Below are positions 1 to 7,383 of a DNA stretch of 61,390 nt, piece by piece. Within the stretch, counting starts at the first letter, position 1, and each line of letters opens with the position of its first letter. Under the pieces are notes generated by a model. It was given only the letters and a program-made list of their open reading frames with translations. It was not told the origin of the DNA and made no database searches. Location: assembly GCA_018712705.1 (NCBI GenBank), contig DVGM01000022.1:1-61390 (forward strand), written 5' to 3'. Position numbers and translations under genes: made by a program. Source of the DNA: Aphodousia faecalis (lineage in GTDB: Bacteria > Pseudomonadota > Gammaproteobacteria > Burkholderiales > Burkholderiaceae_F).

Positions 1-298
1 GATGAGCTTGGCTTCCCGTTAGATGGCAATGATGACTGGGCTTCTTTGTTCTACATCCTGATAGCCAAGAGGCATGAAAAGTTATCAACGGTTATCACGA
101 CAAACCGCTCGATTAAAGATTGGCCTCATTATTTAGGAGGCGACGTGCAATGTACCAAAGCTTCAATTGATCGATTTATGCAATATGCCATCCCCCATCA
201 AATTTGAAGGAGAAAGTTATCGGCTGAGAAAAATGCGTCAACGAATCGCTATGGGACAAGGACATGAGGTTGAATTAGTCCGAGACATTACACTGTAA
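1..298 (+). pseudogene. IS21-family IstB helper ATPase, 3' remnant, frameshifted
   Basis: The frame entering at base 1 reads DELGFPLD, then ITTNRS and an RF-type C-terminal segment, the order seen in the AAA+ transposition helper IstB of IS21 elements (Walker B-like DELG, sensor TTNRS). It hits a stop at 205-207. Moving one base at the C5 run (192-196) restores the expected ending GESYRLRKMR and a stop at 296-298, so a one-base C insertion is the likely lesion. The 5' part lies outside the window and no IstA partner is visible. It is almost certainly a decayed insertion-sequence end with no function. The family call is solid from the motifs; the exact IS is unknown. Confidence 0.75.
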
Positions 299-342
299 TT
301 TTGCAGAGGCGTTAGCTGTACTACTTCCTGACGCCTTCTAAC

Positions 343-518
343 AGGAACTGTTATCCAAGTCCGGATTAAGATCCCCAGAAGATATCAACGGCATTCCTGA
401 TTATGAGATATTTAAGCAGGTTATAAAAAATTTTGAAAACGGTTCGTACGATATTGAAGAATACGAGGGCTACGGTTATGGATCAGAAGAGGATTTTTCG
501 GTGTGGGTAGAAGAATGA
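343..518 (+). pseudogene. pRiA4b ORF-3-like protein, C-terminal remnant
   Basis: An open frame of about 58 codons with no start codon reads SPEDINGIPDYEIF and then an acidic tail ending in a TGA at 516-518. The PPED-GG-xGYE pattern followed by acidic residues is the hallmark C-terminus of the plasmid pRiA4b ORF-3 / IS1096 TnpR-like family, whose members often ride with insertion sequences. A stop codon sits just upstream in frame and the N-terminal two thirds are missing. The rest of 299-756 shows no other coding signal, apart from the autotransporter terminator at its right end. The call rests on one short motif, so confidence is moderate. Confidence 0.5.
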
Positions 519-700
519 AAGAAGTTGGATTTCTCAATTGATACGACGACTGTTCTTTTACGCTGCATTCAGGCAAATCCAATCTTTTTGTCAAAAGAGG
601 AAGATATCAAGCTCTAACTAATCGCGCACGCCGTCAATTGTCGACTTCAGTGTCTGTCAGCTTGAAAAAACTCTGGGAATTTTTTGTCAATCTGCCCCCA

Positions 701-735
701 AATAAAGTCACGGTTGCATGGGTTGCAACCGTGAC
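701..735 (-). terminator. Rho-independent terminator of the autotransporter gene
   Basis: A perfect 12-bp inverted repeat (707-718 with 724-735, 5-base loop) lies about 20 bases beyond the autotransporter stop. On the minus strand it is followed by TTTATTT, fitting an intrinsic terminator for that transcript. Confidence 0.8.
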
Positions 736-756
736 CAATCTAATAATTAATCAAAG

Positions 757-2931
757 TTAGAAGGAATAGCGAACGCCGACATTCGCGCGCCAATCTTCTT
801 GAAGTTTGGCGCCTTCCGTGCGTTCGATATCGGCGTACACATACGTGCTCTTATTGATGTTGAAATTGCCGCCAATGTTGAATTCAACCCAAGAGTCCTC
901 GCCGTCAGACTTCAAGGAATTGTGAAACATATCATTGGAAGCAGACACTTTGACATCACCCAAAAATTCTCGCACGCCGGAGACGCGCACATAAACGTCA
1001 CCCATATTAGCCGGGCACTTTAGACCGGTTGCCAAACCAATGCGACCGACCAAACTATCGGTGCTGTTGAGTTGGTATTTGGCGTTATTGAGTTTGAAGG
1101 AATCACTATCAACGTAGGTGTACGTCAATTCAGCTTGCGGTTCAACGTAGAACATATCTGTAACATTGAAGCGCCAACCATATTCGCCTGACAAGCTCAA
1201 AACGAGGTTATCGGTTTCAGCGTTGATGTTGCTGTCAACCGTCATGTCATTGTTGATGGTGGCAACACGGCCGATCACATCAATGAACATGCCGTTGTCG
1301 TACAGTTTGGTGCCGTAAAGTGCGAGGCTGAACGCGTCTAAATCAGAATCGCCGCGTCCAAATTCAGTGTCGCCCTTCGTGTAGCTCAACGCCACGCCTA
1401 AACGGGCCGCGCCAATCAATGCGTCCGTGTCGTAGCCGAATTGAATGGTATTGAAATCGTTTTCAAAACCGCCGTCCGCGGAGAATTTGCCGCCGTCATA
1501 GCGAGCCCACACGCCATTGGTCCCTTGAGCGGAACGAATATCGCCTAAACGCTTACGAACATCATTGGAGAGTGTGCGAGCAAGTGTCACCGGTGTCTTG
1601 CTCATCAAATTGAGCATGGCGTTTTGCACGGAGTTTTTCTTAAAGCTCAGCTCAACTTGACCGTTAACCACTCGACCCGTGACTTCTCCCATCACTAGGC
1701 CTTCGTCAAAAGCAATCGTGGCATTATATCGCGCATCTTCTTCTTCTTTTTGGATCGAGAAAAGTTTATCAACGTTGCCGCCCGCGGCATCGTTGGCCGC
1801 ACCGTCAGCCGTTAAGGTCACATCCTTCGTGTTAGTAGACACGTCGAAATCCTTAATCTCAACATGGCCATCGGCACCTTCCGCGCGAAGTTTGATACTG
1901 CCTTTGGGAACATTGACCGTGTCAGCAGTCACGTTTGTTAGCGATAAAACGGTGCTGACGTCCCCGTCATTTTGAATGAGAGAAAACTTAAAGTGCCATG
2001 TACTATCTCCGTCATTAACGAGTTCAGCTTTGGCGGCCGTGCCGTACACGTTTTTCACGGTGGCGTTTTCGATGTCAATAACAGCTGCACCAACAGTGGC
2101 TTCCCTATCTTCGGTGAGATCCGCCATCAGACCGCCGGCGTAAATATTTTCGTTAATGGTGAGTTTTCCGTTGGCGCCGGAGATGAATAACTTAGAAGTG
2201 CTAACAGTGGATTCAGTGTTATGGCCAATGGCTACGCCGCCGGCAATGATCGGCAAATTGAAGGTGCCGCCGGTAATGGACATTTCCACTTCATCGACTG
2301 AAGTAGTGACTTGTTTGTAGGGGTGTTCGTAATAACCGTAAGCGGCGCTGCCGCCAATCAAAACGGAATTAAAGGTGCCGCCGTCAATGGAAACATTAAC
2401 CTTTTCAATTGAAGTCGAGGCTAAACGAGTATCAGACCAATCTCCGCCTTTCACTAAATCTCCGCCCAGAACCATGTTTTCCAAAACATTGGTTTTCAGT
2501 TGTTCCGTTCCAAATGTGCCGTTGTGAATGGTGAGACTGGCTTGTTTGGATGCATTGGATAACTGAGCGTTATTGGAGGCCGTCCCCGCTGCAAGGAAAT
2601 ACACCTTTGTGTCAGCGCCGTCAATTTCAATACTGGTTGAATTGACATTGAGCTTTACTTCATCGGTGTATCCGCTGACGTAGTGACCGCCGACAACATA
2701 ATTGAAGTCTCCGCCGGATATTTTGATATTGCTATTGACTTGTTTTTCGGCTTTAGATGCATCACCGCCTTCACCTAAAAAGATTCCACCCAGTACGCGT
2801 TCCTGATCACCTGGATTGTAATTTTCTGAATTGCCGGTGATTTCTGCAGCTTCTTCTTTGTAGATAGTCGCAGCGTTAGCAAAACCGGCAAACGCCAATA
2901 ATAAAGCGCTCACCAATAGAGTTTTTTTCAT
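757..2931 (-). CDS. Type Va autotransporter, beta-helical passenger
   Basis: Secreted or surface protein of 724 residues. I start at the ATG at 2931, not the longer frame, because it gives a clean Sec signal (MKK, hydrophobic stretch, FANA cleavage) and sits after AAGAGGTAAGG. The passenger (about residues 25-430) repeats units of the form I-x-GG-T/D-F followed 8-12 residues later by GG, as in right-handed beta-helix passengers. The last ~260 residues alternate aromatic and polar residues and end in RYSF with a terminal Phe, typical of an autotransporter barrel inserted by BAM/TAM. It is monocistronic, with its own terminator downstream and a promoter with an FNR box and a G9 tract upstream. 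The passenger function (adhesin or other) cannot be read from the sequence. It lies between IS remnants, in an accessory zone. Confidence 0.88.
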   Translation of the reverse strand: MKKTLLVSALLLAFAGFANAATIYKEEAAEITGNSENYNPGDQERVLGGIFLGEGGDASKAEKQVNSNIKISGGDFNYVVGGHYVSGYTDEVKLNVNSTSIEIDGADTKVYFLAAGTASNNAQLSNASKQASLTIHNGTFGTEQLKTNVLENMVLGGDLVKGGDWSDTRLASTSIEKVNVSIDGGTFNSVLIGGSAAYGYYEHPYKQVTTSVDEVEMSITGGTFNLPIIAGGVAIGHNTESTVSTSKLFISGANGKLTINENIYAGGLMADLTEDREATVGAAVIDIENATVKNVYGTAAKAELVNDGDSTWHFKFSLIQNDGDVSTVLSLTNVTADTVNVPKGSIKLRAEGADGHVEIKDFDVSTNTKDVTLTADGAANDAAGGNVDKLFSIQKEEEDARYNATIAFDEGLVMGEVTGRVVNGQVELSFKKNSVQNAMLNLMSKTPVTLARTLSNDVRKRLGDIRSAQGTNGVWARYDGGKFSADGGFENDFNTIQFGYDTDALIGAARLGVALSYTKGDTEFGRGDSDLDAFSLALYGTKLYDNGMFIDVIGRVATINNDMTVDSNINAETDNLVLSLSGEYGWRFNVTDMFYVEPQAELTYTYVDSDSFKLNNAKYQLNSTDSLVGRIGLATGLKCPANMGDVYVRVSGVREFLGDVKVSASNDMFHNSLKSDGEDSWVEFNIGGNFNINKSTYVYADIERTEGAKLQEDWRANVGVRYSF

Positions 2932-2961
2932 AACCTTACCTCTTGTATTGTCAAGGAAGAG

Positions 2962-2978
2962 ATCCGACAAATTCGGAT
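2962..2978 (-). other. 5'-leader hairpin of the autotransporter mRNA
   Basis: ATCCGA (2962-2967) and TCGGAT (2973-2978) form a 6-bp stem with a 5-base loop. It lies at the predicted 5' end of the transcript, about 30 bases before the start codon, and could stabilise the message. Confidence 0.4.
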
Positions 2979-2988
2979 GTTCGTACTC

Positions 2989-3028
2989 ATTCTGCCCCCC
3001 CCCAAATTTTCGCCTTGATTGATATCAA
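2989..3028 (-). promoter_or_regulatory. FNR-type promoter with G9 tract (autotransporter)
   Basis: On the minus strand, TTGAT-N4-ATCAA (3028-3015) is a perfect match to the FNR/ANR consensus. It is followed by a 20-base spacer ending in nine G (3003-2995) and a CAGAAT hexamer (2994-2989) that can serve as -10. With a start near 2981 the box would be centred close to -41, the position of class II FNR activation. The G run lies inside the spacer, so slippage would change the distance between activator and -10. The motif matches are seen directly; function is inferred. Confidence 0.6.
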
Positions 3029-3281
3029 TAAAGTATGAATTCATGATTTATCAACTTATAAGGTTGGTGCGCTTGTGGATTGGCAGGACGATTCGGGTGC
3101 TACTCTGAGGTACAGGAAGCTTCTGTAGATTAAAAATAGGAGAGTCCCTTTTAACAAAAGACTCTACCATCGAAATCGGCGTCAATTAATACTTAAATCC
3201 AGTGCCGTCCAAAAAGAAAATGTGCATAGCTTAATTTCTGGGAAAGCATTTCAATAAACACAGGGATTCCCATAGTTGCCT

Positions 3282-3949
3282 TTAAAAGTAGGTCCTTTCA
3301 CTGATTTTTACCCAAAAATAAACTTCATTTGTTGTTTTTTCAGGCGGCGACGACTTCTGAGTTCGGAAATCCGGTCGATTTATCCACGCGTCTAATTTTT
3401 TATACGTAAGAAGATTCAAACCTACAAATTTCAGCAGCCTTAAAAAACTCCAACGATAACGAGCAACGCGCCTCAATATCTCAATCAGTAGGGTTACGAC
3501 AGCTGCTGTCCATATTTGAGTCATCACGGCATTTTCTGAGGTCCCTATAAAGCTTTTACTCTTTAGATTCTGCTTGAGCTTTTTGAAAAACAACTCGACT
3601 TGCCAGCGATTATTCTCAGAGTCATGCCATTGCAGCAGTCTGAAGCGAGTATCTCCGCCAACTTTCCGCGCTAAAATCCACACTCCCCATAGTTGTCTTT
3701 CTCCTCAATGATGTCATCCTTTAAACGTGTCGTTTTGGCGTTATCTTTGATGAGCGTAACAAACTTCGTTCTTCGTTGGGTTAACCATATAAACAGTTTG
3801 TAGTCGTTATTATCTCTGTCCATGACGACCGTGATGTCTTTTGATCCTAAAGCTTTAATGGCAGTCTTGGCCTCTTTCACGTCGGCTCTTTTCCCGTGGG
3901 TCTTGGTTGCTTTTTTGTTGTCTAAAATTGCTTGGCAAACTGTCGCCAC
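3282..3949 (-). pseudogene. IS4-family transposase remnant, internally deleted
   Basis: Two adjacent minus-strand frames are pieces of one DDE transposase. The upstream piece (3949-3671) carries VVMDRDNNDYKLF and the FVTLIKDNAK segment that match the central DDE domain. The downstream piece (3683-3282) carries RWQVELFFKKLKQNLKSKSF-GTSENAV, the C-terminal catalytic-Glu region of IS4 elements. The N-terminus and roughly 60 residues between the pieces are missing, so it is dead. Its 5' end overlaps the end of the LysR gene. Sequences resembling CCCATAGTTGYCTTT border the downstream piece at 3269-3283 and 3686-3700. Confidence 0.8.
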
Positions 3950-4878
3950 GGACTGGTGAAGTCAGAGTTGCCGTTTTCAACGATTAATTTCAACACCTCT
4001 TGATACAAAGGACTGTTTTTGTTTTCAGAGCGGCAGTACACATGGGCTCGTGCCACAGGGCGATGCCATTTCGGCATGACGACAACAACCGATTGATCTT
4101 GAAGTTGAGATCGCACCATACCGAGATTGAGATCAATGGCAATGCCAGCTCCCGCAAGGAGCATTTCTTTACAGGCCGTTGCATCGCCGTAATTAATCTT
4201 CTGACAATGACGCAATTTGAATTGAGTTTCTCCGTTTTCAATACAGTCCGCGTAGTAGGGGCTGTAAGGGTATCGCAGCAGGATAGGGCAGCGAATTAAA
4301 TCCTCCGGCGTCTGGGGAGGGCGATGTTTTTTTAAATAAGAGCGGCTGGCTAATAGGAAGGTGTAAAAGTCGTCCACGAATGTCCCGTGCAATTCCGGTT
4401 GATCGGAAGAGTAAAAGCAAAAGGACAGATCGGTTTGTCGGTTTAAAAGAGCTTTAAGTCCGCGGTCAGCCAAAATTTCGAAATGAACACCGGGATGCAA
4501 CGATTCATAGTCAAGCAAGGCAGAAAGAATAGGCGTTCGGTCCATATTGACGGGCAGCGAGATGCGCAGTGTCCGACGAGCCTTGAGATCGTGATCTTTT
4601 CGTAGGTTTTGCGTTAAAGAAAGTAGCGCTTCATGACTTTGGATTAATTGCCTGACAGACGGCAGAATTTCTTTGGCTTCTTTTGTCAGAACGGCCGGGC
4701 GTGAGCGACGGTCAAGAAGAAAAATACCGAGTTCGTCTTCCAGATTGGCCAACATTCGGGAAGCTAAAGGCGGATCAATCCAAAGCTTTTCAGCTGCGAG
4801 TTTAAGTGAGCCTAAATCAGCAATGGTGAGCAAATCCTTCCAGACTAAAAGGTTGTCAACTTTCTTCATAATTTTCAC
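3922..4878 (-). CDS. LysR-family transcriptional regulator
   Basis: 318-residue DNA-binding regulator. Residues about 10-70 form the LysR winged helix-turn-helix (GSLKLAAEKL, SRMLANLEDELG, LLDRRSRP), and residues about 100-310 the periplasmic-binding-like effector domain. The start is ATG 4878, with an alternative ATG three codons later. It is divergent from the aminotransferase at 4980, the usual arrangement of a LysR protein and its target, with an inverted repeat between them. Its last ~25 codons run into the IS4 remnant, so the native C-terminus may have been replaced, although the length is normal for the family. The effector is unknown; an amino acid or keto acid linked to the neighbours is plausible. 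Confidence 0.85.
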   Translation of the reverse strand: MKIMKKVDNLLVWKDLLTIADLGSLKLAAEKLWIDPPLASRMLANLEDELGIFLLDRRSRPAVLTKEAKEILPSVRQLIQSHEALLSLTQNLRKDHDLKARRTLRISLPVNMDRTPILSALLDYESLHPGVHFEILADRGLKALLNRQTDLSFCFYSSDQPELHGTFVDDFYTFLLASRSYLKKHRPPQTPEDLIRCPILLRYPYSPYYADCIENGETQFKLRHCQKINYGDATACKEMLLAGAGIAIDLNLGMVRSQLQDQSVVVVMPKWHRPVARAHVYCRSENKNSPLYQEVLKLIVENGNSDFTSPWRQFAKQF

Positions 4879-4881
4879 ATT

Positions 4882-4900
4882 AATTGTCTTTTTGACAATT
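4882..4900. promoter_or_regulatory. Inverted repeat, probable LysR operator
   Basis: AATTGTC-TTTTT-GACAATT is a perfect 7-bp dyad in the 101-bp gap between the divergent LysR and aminotransferase genes, close to the LysR start. It contains the T-N11-A pattern typical of LysR sites and overlaps a TATAAT-like hexamer on the minus strand, which would suit autoregulation. Confidence 0.5.
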
Positions 4901-4979
4901 ATAATTTAAAGATCTGTCATTCTCTTTTGGCTTTCTTCTACCTACAATAATCGAAACGAAACTTACTAGGAGAAATGCG

Positions 4980-6254
4980 ATGGAAGAATACGGCAGTGCA
5001 GATTTTCCGATGGTGCGATACGTACCGTATATGGGGGTGATTTGGACAGTTAACGAAGCCTCTAAATTGGGCTTTTATAACGGCCATCCGGATTGGTGCA
5101 ACGTGGGTCAGGGTCAGCCGGAAGTAGGCACCATTGACGGTGCTCCTGATCGTATCGAAAGCTTAAAACTCCAACCGAGTGATGCGGCCTACGGTCCTGT
5201 CGGTGGAACGCCGGAGGTCAGGGAAGCCATTGCCGATTGGGTTAACCGCACCTATCGTAAGGGCATGAGTCAATACACGGCTGAAAACGTGAGTTTTGCC
5301 TGCGGTGGTCGTCTGGCCTTAACGCGTCTTTATAGCATCTTCAAAGACGGTGCTCGAATTGCCTATAAAAATCCCGACTATACCGCTTATGAGGATTATC
5401 TCTATCCTCTTCGCCATAACTGTGAACTGATCGAGTTGCGTGCTGAAGAAAAAGATGGTTTTACGGTGCCAGTGGAACGCTTCGAAAACTTTATGCATGA
5501 CGTGCGTCCAAACGCTTTTGTTTTCTCCAATCCCTGCAACCCGACCGGTCAGGTGATTAAAGATGAGGCGATGGACCGCTATATCGAGGCAGCCAGAAAA
5601 GAAAATTGTCTATTGGGCGCGGACGAATTCTATGCCACCTTCTCTTATAACGAAGATGGATCCCCCGCTGAAAAAGCCGTTTCTGCCTTGCCTTATGTGA
5701 AGGACATTAATCGTGATCCGGTTATTGTTTTTGACGGTTTAACAAAAGGATTCCGTTATCCTGGTTGGCGTGCAGGTTGGGCGATCGGTCCGAAGTATTT
5801 GATCGAAATGATTAATCGTGCTGCGAGCGCTGTTGATGGAGGCCCGTCCACGATGGTTCAACGCGGGGTCATTGAAGAGTTGGCTGAAGGACACGCTGAA
5901 GCAGAACTATTGGCCACGCGTAAGGAATTTGCCGTTAAGCGCAAGATGATGATGGAAGGCTTAGCGGAGTTGGGCATTCATACGCCTGCCAATCAGCCGT
6001 TGGGCACGTTCTACTTGTGGGCAAGTATTGAAAATCTGCCGGGGAAATTATCTGACGCAGATTACTTCTTCCATGCTTGTTTGCAAAAGAAAGTCATCAC
6101 GGTTCCGGGTCACTTCTTTGACGTAAGACCCTTCCGTGTGCGTCCGACTAATGAACCTTATCGTCATTGGGTGCGCTTCTCCTACGGTCCTAATCGTCAG
6201 ACGATTAAGACGGCTCTGGAAAGAATCGCCCAAGTGATTGCGGAACACCGTTAA
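4980..6254 (+). CDS. PLP-dependent class I/II aminotransferase
   Basis: 424-residue fold-type I aminotransferase. An AYGPVGGTPEVREAI segment near residue 80, a SNPCNPTGQ segment near 183 and the Schiff-base lysine Lys256 in LTKGFRYPGWRAGW mark the family. A C-terminal Arg (WVRFSYG) should hold the substrate carboxylate. The ATG follows AGGAG at good spacing. It is divergent from the LysR gene and convergent with the EamA exporter, with a strong terminator after it. The substrate is not identifiable from sequence; an amino acid whose transamination product or excess is exported by the neighbour would fit. Confidence 0.85.
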   Translation: MEEYGSADFPMVRYVPYMGVIWTVNEASKLGFYNGHPDWCNVGQGQPEVGTIDGAPDRIESLKLQPSDAAYGPVGGTPEVREAIADWVNRTYRKGMSQYTAENVSFACGGRLALTRLYSIFKDGARIAYKNPDYTAYEDYLYPLRHNCELIELRAEEKDGFTVPVERFENFMHDVRPNAFVFSNPCNPTGQVIKDEAMDRYIEAARKENCLLGADEFYATFSYNEDGSPAEKAVSALPYVKDINRDPVIVFDGLTKGFRYPGWRAGWAIGPKYLIEMINRAASAVDGGPSTMVQRGVIEELAEGHAEAELLATRKEFAVKRKMMMEGLAELGIHTPANQPLGTFYLWASIENLPGKLSDADYFFHACLQKKVITVPGHFFDVRPFRVRPTNEPYRHWVRFSYGPNRQTIKTALERIAQVIAEHR

Positions 6255-6262
6255 TTAATCGG

Positions 6263-6298
6263 GCCGGGCAAAAGTTAATCGTTGCCCGGCTCTTTTTT
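6263..6298 (+). terminator. Terminator of the aminotransferase gene
   Basis: GCCGGGCAA (6263-6271) pairs with TTGCCCGGC (6282-6290), followed by CTTTTTT. A strong intrinsic terminator placed 8 bases after the stop codon. Confidence 0.9.
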
Positions 6299-6347
6299 CT
6301 TTGCTTGCTCGCAAACGAGCGCATGCCTTAAAAAAGTAATTTTTCAA

Positions 6348-7238
6348 CTAACCTGAACGGGCCCTTGCCAGTAAGAAAACCGTCATCAGGATACAGACGG
6401 CTCCAATGCCTTCTGTGACGCCGAAAGTAGCCCCAAGAAGCACAACAGAAAGGACGACTGCGGATAGGGGTTCAAAGCATGTGAGCATCGAAGCGATGGG
6501 CGGTGCGATAAATTCCATGCTTTTGAGAAAACAGCAAAAAGAGACAATGGTTCCGCAGAGCACAATATGCAGGTAACACACAATGCCCATGGTGTTCCAC
6601 AGTACATCAGTTTCCAGCGGATTGTTGTACAAACAGGCCGCCGCACCGCTAAAAGTCATGGCCCAACCGATAACGGGAAAGACGGTGAGTTTTCTGACGA
6701 CACGTCCCGGTTGAATTGTTCCAACGGCTCCGAGCATTGCAGAAGCCAAGCCCCAGCCAACGCCTGCAATAGACAAATCCATTGTGTTCCAATTGCCTTT
6801 GGTGATGATAAGCAGTACCCCAATCATCGCCAAAAGCAGACAAATAATTTCCAACAATTTAATGCGACGGTGGTGGGCGATCGCTAAGTAGGCAATGATA
6901 AATAGCGGAGAGGTGAGCACCATGATGGTGGCCGTCGCCGCATTGGAGCTTGAAATCGATAAGAAGAAGGTCGATTGTGAGCAAAGAAGCGCAAATCCAT
7001 AGATGACAATATCTTTGAGATTTTCTTTCTCAAAGACCGCTTTGATATGTTTGGTTCGATTCCAAAAAATATCAAGCAGCACCAAAAGAATGCCGGCACC
7101 CAACAAGCGAATGGATGTCAGATCCAAAACCGTAAAACGACATTCAGCCATCAGATACTGGGCCGCCACTCCCATGGAGCCCCAACAGATACCGGCCGTG
7201 GAGGCAAGGGCAATGCCTTTGATAGTTTTGATTTCCAT
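6348..7238 (-). CDS. EamA/DMT-superfamily transporter
   Basis: 296-residue inner-membrane protein with about ten hydrophobic helices in two EamA repeats (about residues 8-140 and 155-290). The N-terminal GICWGSMGVAAQYL helix and the repeat pattern match the drug/metabolite transporter family, which exports amino acids and other metabolites. The start ATG 7238 has only a weak ribosome site. It is convergent with the aminotransferase, from which a terminator separates it. A short dyad (7250-7264) sits directly in front of the start. The substrate is unknown. Confidence 0.85.
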   Translation of the reverse strand: MEIKTIKGIALASTAGICWGSMGVAAQYLMAECRFTVLDLTSIRLLGAGILLVLLDIFWNRTKHIKAVFEKENLKDIVIYGFALLCSQSTFFLSISSSNAATATIMVLTSPLFIIAYLAIAHHRRIKLLEIICLLLAMIGVLLIITKGNWNTMDLSIAGVGWGLASAMLGAVGTIQPGRVVRKLTVFPVIGWAMTFSGAAACLYNNPLETDVLWNTMGIVCYLHIVLCGTIVSFCCFLKSMEFIAPPIASMLTCFEPLSAVVLSVVLLGATFGVTEGIGAVCILMTVFLLARARSG

Positions 7239-7249
7239 TTAATAAGCTC

Positions 7250-7264
7250 AACAAACGATTTGTT
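7250..7264. promoter_or_regulatory. Dyad upstream of the EamA gene
   Basis: AACAAA-CGA-TTTGTT is a perfect 6-bp inverted repeat 12 bases before the EamA start codon, where a repressor could block transcription or a hairpin could affect translation. No regulator is assigned. Confidence 0.3.
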
Positions 7265-7383
7265 CATTGTAAGCCTGTTGAAGCCATTGGCGAAAAATAG
7301 ATTTCAGCCGCTTAGTCAGAAAGTTTCAAAGAAAGATAAGATCAATTAAAATCAAACCTGTTGTTTTAAAAGCGCTTTTTGTG

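Larger units (their letters stand above)
2932..3281. other. 350-bp upstream region of the autotransporter, no gene
   Basis: No coding signal. It holds the autotransporter leader with a hairpin (2962-2967 with 2973-2978), the probable promoter (2989-3028), a hairpin AGAGTC/GACTCT enclosing CTTTT/AAAAG near 3142-3165, and at the right edge the sequence that ends the IS4-family remnant (around 3262-3281). Confidence 0.6.
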
